From Plasmodium relictum (lineage: Eukaryota; Apicomplexa; Aconoidasida; Haemosporida; Plasmodiidae): 64,000 nt of DNA. The notes under the pieces were generated by a model, which ran no database searches, was not told the origin of the DNA, and saw nothing but the letters and a program-made list of their open reading frames with translations. A program made the position numbers and the translations under genes. Of the stretch, positions 56,232 to 64,000 are shown piece after piece. Numbering within the stretch: the first letter of the stretch is position 1; each line of letters starts with the position of its first letter. The stretch is from NCBI RefSeq assembly GCF_900005765.1, contig NC_041691.1, forward strand, positions 1,736,001-1,800,000. The letters are read 5' to 3'.

Positions 56232-58844
56232 TCATATATAATTGATTTCTGAAACAAAATGAGCACAATCATTATCATAACATTTTTGAACAAACAAATT
56301 CCTATTATAATTGTAAATTATATAAATATGATTAGATTTATGTGAAAGGTTTTTATTTTTGCAATACTTATTATCTCGAAAATTTAAAATGTATTCTTCA
56401 CCACAATATGAGATAGAATATATAAAATATTTTATTAAAAAAAATAGATCATCAATTTTATTATCAAAATACCTTTTATATTCATTTAATACATAAAAAT
56501 AAAACATATCGTTTTTTAAAAATAATATATCATAGTTATCCAAGTCGTTTGTATTAATTGAATTACTTTTGCATATGGCATTTTTATTTTTATTTACTAG
56601 TTTACTTTTTTCTTCGGTACCATTATAAATGGTATTTTTTTCATTATCTTTTAATTCTACTTGAGTATTTAATTTAGTGCTATTGATATTTATATATTCT
56701 TTATAATTTTCAAATTTCAAATTATTATATATTAAAATAATTCTATAAAAATATTCCTTCTTTATTTCATTTTGAAAATTATTCAAGTAAATATTATTTT
56801 TTTTAAAGTTTTTATATAATTCAAAATTCCAAAAGAAAATTATTTTTAAAATATTATTTATATGATCATAATTTATTTTGTCTAAACTGATATTTTTATA
56901 CATATTTGATTGTTTATTTTTTAAATGTTTATATGTATAAATATATTCATTAGTATAATTTGTTTCGTTCTTTCCTTTTATCTTTTCATTTTTTAAAAAA
57001 ATTTCTTCATCTATTTGATAATTTACATCGTTATAAAAATAAAAGGTCACTAAACTTTTTAATATCACATCATTTATATTGCTTCTATTATATTTTTTAA
57101 TGTTCATACTACTTAATAATAATTTATTTTTTTTATTTTTTTTGCTTGAAAAAATCATTCGAAAATTTCTGTTCTTGCTATAAACAGAGTTATCAATAAT
57201 ACATTTTAAAAGTATATTTTTTTTGTTACTTTCATAAATCTTAACTAAATTGTGATAATTCGAAATGCACTTTTCTGTACTCTTTATTTGTTTTATTGCA
57301 TTATCTTCATTTTTTTTTTGGTGGAAATTAAAATTTTTAATATTTTTATCAACAAAACTAGATCCATTCATTATGCTCAAATTATTTTCATCATTCCCTG
57401 TTTGTTCATTTAAATCAACATTTTTTTTTCTTGCATAAAGCAAAATTATGAAGTTGTATTTTTCTTCATTTTCAAAATCTTTATTTTTTAATTTCTTTAT
57501 GTAATGTTCTACTATATCTTTTAATTCTTTATGATACATATAAAAATATTGGTTTTTTTTTGTTTTTATTTTTTTTTCAATTGCATTTTCGTTTTCTATA
57601 TTATCATTTGTATCATACTTAAATATATGATAATCATCATAATGATAAAAGTCATCATCTTTTATATTGTTATCATTATTCATATTCTTATCATCATTTA
57701 AGCCTTTATCATTATTCAGATATTTATCATCTTTTATATTATTTTGATTATTCATATTCTTATCATCTTTTAAGTTTTTATCATTATTGATATTTTTATC
57801 ATCGTTTATTTTTTTATTATCACATATATTTCCTTCATTGTTTATATTTTTATAGCCGCTTATGTTTTTATGATCGTTCAATTTATTGTTGTGAAAATTA
57901 TTGTTGTTAAAAAAATTGTTCTGTTGATATTCGAGATAAATAGTAGAAGAATTAATTATGAAAATATTTTCAGTTTGATCAATTTTGTGAATTATATGAG
58001 TTATAAATAAGTCAACAAAATTTTTTATAGATTCTTCACTATCAAAAAGCAAATAATTTCGTTGATCTCCTAAATTGGATTTCTTTTGCTTTTCCTTATA
58101 TTTTTTATAAAAAGTATTTTCTGATATATTAGTTTCATTTAAGAAGAAATAACAATAATCTATTAAATATTCATAATAATCATGATTAAGTGTGTGAGTA
58201 TTTTTTACAATTATATGAAAAGATATTTTATTACTTGATGAGCTGTCTAATATTAAAAAGTCATTTAAGCAAATTTTAATGTTGAAAATTTTATACATAT
58301 ATAAACAAAACTCAATAATAAATATAAATAAAATAGATTTTTTATTTTCATAATTATTTATAATATCATATTCTATATCAAAAAATAGCCACCTTTTTTC
58401 ATTTGTTATAATGAGCTCATATAAATTCATTTCTTGTTCATTTTTACTTTCATTTTTTATATCATTTTTATTTATTCCTGTGGCATTATTTTTTTCTGTA
58501 TTTTCATTAAAATAAATATCACTTAATGATAGTGAACAAAAGCAATAATATTTTAAAAAATTAGAAAAATGGTCTACAATAAAACATCTCTTAGAGTTAT
58601 CTAGTTCTTCTGTATATAATATTATATTTTTATTGCTATTTAATAAATTACTTTTTAAGAGTTCATTATAGCATAATAGTGCTTCATGCTGCTTATAAAA
58701 AATTTGTTTTTTTATGTTTTTATTTCTATTTGGTTCGTTTAAATTCTTTATTCTTTTTAATAAATTATATTTTTCGATATTCTCTTCAAGATAATTTTTC
58801 CCATTTGTTCTTTTACCATAAAAATTTTGAGTATCAATTACCAT
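56232..58844 (-). CDS. PRIMPOL: PrimPol, archaeo-eukaryotic primase-polymerase
   Basis: A single-exon 870-residue protein. Three catalytic motifs of the AEP superfamily are intact: motif I D156/E158 in RWLFFDIEYD, motif II S208-F-H210 after LILDSSSSNKI, and motif III D551 in CIIDNSVYSKNRNFRM, nearly identical to the VYTKNRNFR signature of animal PrimPol. The C-terminal UL52-type zinc knuckle is Cys828, His835, Cys855, Cys860, with the same 6-19-4 spacing as the human protein (human positions recalled). An insertion at about 310-430 contains Asp/Lys/Asn repeats; human PrimPol is 560 residues. PrimPol reprimes DNA synthesis beyond lesions or structures in nucleus and mitochondria. No N-terminal leader is seen, so nuclear action is likely. 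It is convergent with MSH1. Confidence 0.93.
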   Translation of the reverse strand: MVIDTQNFYGKRTNGKNYLEENIEKYNLLKRIKNLNEPNRNKNIKKQIFYKQHEALLCYNELLKSNLLNSNKNIILYTEELDNSKRCFIVDHFSNFLKYYCFCSLSLSDIYFNENTEKNNATGINKNDIKNESKNEQEMNLYELIITNEKRWLFFDIEYDIINNYENKKSILFIFIIEFCLYMYKIFNIKICLNDFLILDSSSSNKISFHIIVKNTHTLNHDYYEYLIDYCYFFLNETNISENTFYKKYKEKQKKSNLGDQRNYLLFDSEESIKNFVDLFITHIIHKIDQTENIFIINSSTIYLEYQQNNFFNNNNFHNNKLNDHKNISGYKNINNEGNICDNKKINDDKNINNDKNLKDDKNMNNQNNIKDDKYLNNDKGLNDDKNMNNDNNIKDDDFYHYDDYHIFKYDTNDNIENENAIEKKIKTKKNQYFYMYHKELKDIVEHYIKKLKNKDFENEEKYNFIILLYARKKNVDLNEQTGNDENNLSIMNGSSFVDKNIKNFNFHQKKNEDNAIKQIKSTEKCISNYHNLVKIYESNKKNILLKCIIDNSVYSKNRNFRMIFSSKKNKKNKLLLSSMNIKKYNRSNINDVILKSLVTFYFYNDVNYQIDEEIFLKNEKIKGKNETNYTNEYIYTYKHLKNKQSNMYKNISLDKINYDHINNILKIIFFWNFELYKNFKKNNIYLNNFQNEIKKEYFYRIILIYNNLKFENYKEYININSTKLNTQVELKDNEKNTIYNGTEEKSKLVNKNKNAICKSNSINTNDLDNYDILFLKNDMFYFYVLNEYKRYFDNKIDDLFFLIKYFIYSISYCGEEYILNFRDNKYCKNKNLSHKSNHIYIIYNYNRNLFVQKCYDNDCAHFVSEINYI
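57651..57878 (-). repeat. In-frame short tandem repeats (Asp-Lys-Asn type) in PrimPol
   Basis: Repeating units of about 18-24 bp read as DDKNINND, DKNLKDDKNMNN and DDKYLNNDKG on the coding strand. They lie between motif II and motif III and should form a flexible loop. Confidence 0.85.
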
Positions 58845-59175
58845 TTTACATTTCTATATTTTATCAAAAAATATTCATAATATATATATTATACACATTT
58901 ATTTAATATAAATGAACTGCATTATTAAAAATTAAACTTATTATTTAGTGTTCATATGTATCTATTTTATGATTAATAGAATTTTAAGTATGAATAATAA
59001 AAAGTATTTTAATTCATTTAATAAAAATATGAATTTTTTTTTTTAATTTTCATGAAAACCTTGAATAAAAAAAAAAATATATAAAAAAAAAATCTAACAA
59101 AAAAAAAAAAAAAAAAGTTACATCGAAGTTATAAAAGAAAAACAATATTTAAAAAAAAAAAATTAAAATTAATAC
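58845..59175. other. Tandem intergenic region between PrimPol and TRAPPC1
   Basis: 331 bp containing the PrimPol promoter and 5' UTR and the TRAPPC1 3' UTR. Poly-A tracts only. Confidence 0.5.
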
Positions 59176-59906
59176 TTATGAAAATGATAATCTTTTAATT
59201 TGTTCTACTATTTTTTCGTCAAATTCTTTATCTTTTATCTCATCTCCTATCTTTTAGAGAGTAAAAAAAAAAAATATGAAAATTTATAATATAAAAAAAT
59301 ATGTTTAAATAGGTTAAATTACATATATATGTATATATATATTACATTATACATAGGATTAAATATAATTAAATCAAGAAATAATGTTTTATAAATATCC
59401 CTTAAAAAATTAGATAATTTTGGTGTATTCTTGTGTGTAATAAGAACAAATTTATAAGCTAAAAAAAATAAAAATAAAAGTTATTTATATTGTTCAGGTA
59501 AAATAAATTAATTATGTAAAAAACCTGTCAATGTTTCAAAATAATGTAATTTATAAAATGGAGTATTAAAAGAATTAAAATTTCCAACGTGCAAATTATC
59601 TTGTCTGTTAATAATATTTTGATTATAATCTTTCACACTTTGATTCATATTTTTGTTAGTATTTTCAATAGTCTTATAAAGATTCTTTAATTTTTTGTTT
59701 GGTTGAATATTAAAACATAGGTAATTTATGGCATATATGGATCCTAATAATAATTTCTCATTTTCACTTTTATTTATTTTTGTTTTTTTTTCTTTGTCAT
59801 CTTTTTTTAAATTAATACTATAGATACATTGATTTTTATAAAATATGTAGAAATAATAATAATCACAAGATATATCAAAATTTTCTATAATTTTATCATT
59901 TGACAT
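59176..59906 (-). CDS. TRAPPC1: TRAPP complex subunit 1 (BET5 homologue), 3 exons
   Basis: Exons 59906-59525, 59458-59346 and 59250-59176 (minus strand) give 570 nt, 189 residues. The start is the ATG at 59906; the frame continues a few codons upstream but without another ATG. The longin-fold signature spans the first splice: FYKLHYFETLT joined to AYKFVLITHKNT. It is followed by LRDIYKTLFLDLIIFNPMYN and, across the second splice, IGDEIKDKEF with a terminal helix, matching TRAPPC1 in spacing (NPLCxLGQxVxSELF). A ~35-residue Asn-rich insertion in the first half explains the extra length over the ~145-residue animal protein. TRAPPC1 is a core subunit of the TRAPP guanine-nucleotide exchange factor for Rab1/Ypt1 in ER-Golgi transport. 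It is head-to-head with a TBC Rab GAP. Confidence 0.9.
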
Positions 59907-60438
59907 GTTTTTAAATAATTGATACACATATATATATATATAAAAGAAAAAGATTAAAAAGAACCAAAAGTATTTTAAAAAATAGTAAATTTTTTTTTCT
60001 TTTAAATAATAGATTTTTATCCTTTTATTTATAATATGTTTTCAAAAGATTAAATTTTGCATTTATATTTAACATTATAATGCATTTGATACATTTTCTA
60101 TTATTTATTTTTTGAAGTTTAATTTATATTAATTTAAATATAATTTTTTTTTTTATGTTAATTTGAAAGAAAAATAAAAAAAAAAAAAAGAGTAAAAATA
60201 AATGTACACACATAAATTTAATAAATCTATAATATCAGAATTTTCTTTTAGAATGCCACACAAAATTTTAAAATTTTATTAAAAAAAAAAAAATTTATAT
60301 ATATAATAAATATACTAAAAAAAAAGAATACTCTTTATTTTTGAGTATATTTTTTTAATTATTAAAAATTAATAACCAATTGTTTCTTTAAAAATGTACG
60401 AAAAAAATTAATAAAAGATTATATGTCACTTACAAATC
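59907..60438. promoter_or_regulatory. Divergent promoter region, TRAPPC1 (-) / TBC protein (+)
   Basis: 532 bp between the two start codons, A/T homopolymer-rich. No specific motif was recognised. Confidence 0.5.
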
Positions 60439-63400
60439 ATGGATTTAAATGACAAGAAAGAATACAAGGCAAATGCCAATGAAAATGAGGATATTAGCAA
60501 AGAAAATGGAAAAATACCTTTTAATTACAAAAATGATACATTACATAAAGAGTTAGGAGATGTACGAAGATTTTCAGGAGGAAACCTTTTTAATAATGAT
60601 AAAATTCAGAGTGATGAATTGCTTTATAAAAATATTAAACCAAATTTAGAACAAAAATTTCAATGTAGTGTTTTAGATGAAAATAAAGAAAAAAACAGTT
60701 TATCTGATATAATGAAGAGTAGAAATTATGATTGTACAAAAAGTAATAGTTTATCTGATGTAATAAAAAAAAATATTATATCTGATGATCAAAAAGATAC
60801 ATATTTCTCAGATGATTTAAAAAGTAAAAAATCACTTTTTTATGCTGTAGAAAAAAAAAAGGAAATTTCATTGAATAAAATATATAGTGAAAACAATTTA
60901 TCACAAAATAACTTAATTAAAAATGGCTTTAGGGAATATTTTGTAAATAAGGAAAACATAAAATCAAGTAATATTGTTCCAGGAAATGTTTATGAATATA
61001 ATCACAATGTTATATATCATGAATTATACGTTGAACTGTTGCATGTAAATAAAAATCTCCAAAATGAAATAAAAACATTAAAAAAAATAATCGAAATGCA
61101 AAAGATTTTAATTAAAAGTAAAGAAATAATTGTTGATAATATAGATGAAAAAAAAAAAATCAATAATAAAAAATATGTTAATAATAATTATTTTTTAAAC
61201 TTTTTTAATAAAAAGAAAAAAAAAAATAAAGATTTTCCTATGCACAAAGAACAGTCTGAAAAATGCCTAAATAAAAATTTATTTTTGGAATGTGAAAAGA
61301 TATATAATGATGAAGATAATTTTAAAACAAATTTAGACAAAATAAATGAAAAAATGGAAAATAAAAAAAATAAATACATAAAATTGCCATTAAGTGAAAA
61401 TGAACATTCAGAATATTCTAATAAAAATAGTCCTACTAATGTGGATAATTTATTTTTAAATAAAAAAGAGGAACTTGATAAATATAAAAGAGAAAGTAAT
61501 ATATCAAGTGAAATTGATGAAAAATATTTGAAATATGAAAGTGAAAATAAGAAAGAGGAAGAAAGCGATAACAATTGTAAAAATCAAGAAATCAGTACTC
61601 TTATTTATTGGTATGAAGAAATATTACCTATGATAAAAAATGAGAAAAAAAAAAAATTGTTAATTAGTCTTATGATTGATAATTGTATGCCAAAAAAAAT
61701 AAAAGAGTGTTTTTGGGAAATGAGTATTAGCAATAGACTAAAATTGACAGAATATTTTGTTCAAATATTAATTAAAAATACTACTTTTATGCAATCCTAC
61801 GTATATACTAATAATAGACAGTATCACAATCATGTTTCAAGATATTTCAAGTCTTTAAGTATTTTACGAAATAACAATTTAAATTTAAATATTGAAGACA
61901 CAGAACTAAGTCTTAACTGCAATACTGAAAAAAATACAAAAGTTTTTATTGATGACAAAAATAATTCATTAATCTATGAAAATAATAATAATAATATTGA
62001 AATTGAGGATGAGAATAGCAATAATAATAATATAAACAATAGGGGGAATAATAAAATTGAAATTAATTCTTATGAAAGTAATACCGATGATAATAATAAC
62101 GAAAAAAATAATATTAAAAATGATAATAATAATAATAATAATAATGAGAATAATAATAACAGAAACAACAATAAAGATATATCTAATTCTAATATAAGAT
62201 TATTTCAAAGTCTTTCTGTTGAAAAATTTTTTTATCAAATATTAATCGATTTAGATAGAACAACTTACATAATAAAAAAAAATCAGGAATATTTTAAAAA
62301 ATATAATATTACTATATATAATTTTATACTTACTGTTAACTTATCAGATATGAAAAAAAAATTAAATACATTATTACAGATGTACGTACTTTTCAAACCA
62401 GAATTAGGGTAATATGAAAATAAAATAAAAAATAAAAATATAAATGTAAATGTAAATTTAAATATAAAAAAAAAGTTAAATTTTTTGTAGAAAATTATAT
62501 ATATTCTCAGAATTCTTTCTATATATATAACTTTTATTTATATATAATTTAATTAATATTGTAAATTATAATACTTTAGTTATGTTCAGGGAATGTCATA
62601 CATTGCACTAGTCTTTTTGTTATATTGTGATTTGGAAACAGCTTTTGTACATTTTGCAAATTTCATGGTAATTTAAAAAAAAAAATTTTAAACCTTTATT
62701 TTTCTTTAATTTTTTTTTTTTTTTTTTTTATTATACAGGATAAAAAAGATATTTATAATTTATATAGTTTTAATAAGGAAGAAATAAAAGTTTATATTTA
62801 TACTATAAGGGAAATTTTATTAAAAAGAAATATAGAAATATATAAAGAAATTATTAAACATTATAATATAGATAATATTTTTATTCAATGGATTTTCACT
62901 ATTTTTTTTATGTAATTTTGTCTTTTTTTTTCATAATTGCACAGATAAATAAATATTATATATATATATTTTATTTTAAAATTATTTTTTATTATTATCC
63001 TTTATATTATTTTTTTTTTTCTTTTTCAGATGCTTACCTTTTCACATATTTATACGTTTATTTGATATATATACGTTATATGACAAAATAATATATGAGG
63101 TAGTATAACATTTTTTTTTTATAAAATAAATTTTTCTTAAAAAAATTTCATTTTCATTTTTTTTTTTTTTTCAAGATAATTATATGTATATTCACTTACC
63201 TTGATAAATTCTGCCATTTTGAAAATGTTGATGTTGTTGTAAAAAATCTGTCTACCTTTTCTTTTAATATAAATATTCAGGTGAATAAATGATAAAAAAC
63301 TTTTTACTTATTCTTTTTTATCTTATTTTAATTATTATTTATTTCTTAGGAAGATAGGTTTTGGGATTTGTTAAAAACAATAAAAATTAAGAAAAGTAAA

Positions 63401-63454
63401 ATTCTGTATTATAGAAAGAAATACTTTGATAAAATTAACAATGAGAAACTTTAG
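60439..63454 (+). CDS. TBC-domain Rab GTPase-activating protein, 6 exons
   Basis: Exons 60439-62408, 62580-62667, 62739-62911, 63030-63099, 63176-63280 and 63350-63454 total 2511 nt, 836 residues. The first ~390 residues are low complexity with a short coiled coil near 200-240. The TBC domain starts near KKIKECFWEMSISNRLK and is split by an Asn-rich insertion. Both catalytic fingers are present: the arginine finger R607 in the IxxDxxR motif (ILIDLDRT), and glutamine Q660 in GYVQGMSYIALVFLLY, rebuilt across the exon 1/2 splice. Later splices restore IQWIFTIFFICLPFHIFIRL, matching the family segment before the conserved 'WD' helix, though the Trp is Phe here (LFDIYTLYDK). This GAP should speed GTP hydrolysis by a Rab in vesicle traffic. 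The Rab is unknown. Confidence 0.9.
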
Positions 63455-64000
63455 TTTATATATATATTTTTTTTTAATTATAAATAAATAATATTTTTTA
63501 TTCCTATGATATGAACTTGCTTACAATGTTAATTTAATAATATTACATTTTATATAACATTCTGTATAAATGTAAAATATTTTGGATAAAAATGGAATAA
63601 ATTTATGAAACTGCATCTTAAAAAGAAATATATAACTTAAGAAAATTATTAAGTTTTTTATGAAATTTTACAAAAAAAGTATTTATCTTTATTTTAATAT
63701 AGATTTTTTTTTTTTTTTTATATAAAGTTTTATCTTTTTATTTTTTTTTCCTTTATAAAATTTTAAAGTTATTTTTATTCAAAAAATTATAAAACAAAAC
63801 TAAAAATATATATAAAAATTAGTATTTTTTTTTAATACTTTTCATTAACAATTTGTTAAATAGAAATATTCAATTTTTATGAGACGAATAAATATATATA
63901 TATATATATATATATAGAAAATCACGAAACACATCTTAAAAATTAAAAAAATTAAAAAATGTTAACTCGAAAATTTAAAAAAACTGAAAAATGTATAAAT
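63455..64000. other. Right-edge noncoding sequence
   Basis: 546 bp after the TBC stop codon: A/T-rich, with a (TA)n run at about 63890-63915. No gene is seen before the window ends. Confidence 0.5.

Noticed and set aside
62888-63091. Separate 67-codon membrane-like frame near the TBC gene end
   Set aside because: Mostly intron 3 of the TBC gene; the spliced exon 3/4 junction restores the TBC domain in another frame.

Overview
The window is nuclear DNA of a malaria parasite (genus Plasmodium). The grounds are very high A+T content with long poly-A, poly-T and (TA)n runs between genes, Asn/Lys-rich low-complexity insertions inside otherwise conserved proteins, short T-rich introns with GT..AG ends, and the gene content itself. 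From memory, the ribonucleotide reductase small subunit and the GDPD gene both lie on chromosome 14 of P. falciparum, and this looks like a syntenic block. I cannot name the species from sequence alone. No mobile elements, tRNA/rRNA genes, CRISPR arrays or contingency gene families were seen; this is a conserved chromosome-internal region.

Layout. 1-13.5 kb: the N-terminal part of an organelle-targeted Clp ATPase (-, cut by the window edge), the axonemal protein CFAP57 (+, 2 exons), an organellar PPR protein (-) and GDPD (-). 13.5-26.7 kb: the giant elongation factor SPT6 (-), a tubby-domain protein (+) and the exon junction protein Y14/RBM8A (-, 3 exons, 106 aa). 26.7-34.9 kb: an eight-exon, 2458-residue membrane-anchored protein that I tentatively assign to the bridge-like lipid-transfer (repeating beta-groove) proteins. 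35-42 kb: a head-to-head pair of ribosome-biogenesis factors, NOP4/RBM28 (-) and BOP1/ERB1 (+, 5 exons). 43-50 kb: a multi-pass membrane RING-H2 ligase (+), ribonucleotide reductase R2 (+) and a CobW/ZNG1 GTPase (-). 50.9-58.8 kb: a plant-type MSH1 (MutS plus C-terminal GIY-YIG nuclease, 4 exons, +) convergent with a PrimPol primase-polymerase (-). 59.2-63.5 kb: TRAPPC1/BET5 (-, 3 exons) head-to-head with a TBC-domain Rab GAP (+, 6 exons).

Exon models for the spliced genes were built by hand from GT/AG sites, reading phase and family similarity. In every case the summed coding length is divisible by three and the junctions restore conserved motifs. Y14 and TRAPPC1 only become visible once spliced.

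Functional themes: DNA supply and maintenance (R2, MSH1, PrimPol), RNA and ribosome production (SPT6, Y14, NOP4, BOP1, PPR), membrane traffic and lipid handling (TRAPPC1, TBC, GDPD, the lipid-bridge candidate), and organelle or stage-specific biology (Clp, CFAP57, tubby). The most notable items are the MSH1-type MutS/GIY-YIG fusion, the PrimPol with fully conserved catalytic and zinc-knuckle residues, the candidate lipid-bridge protein and the tubby protein.
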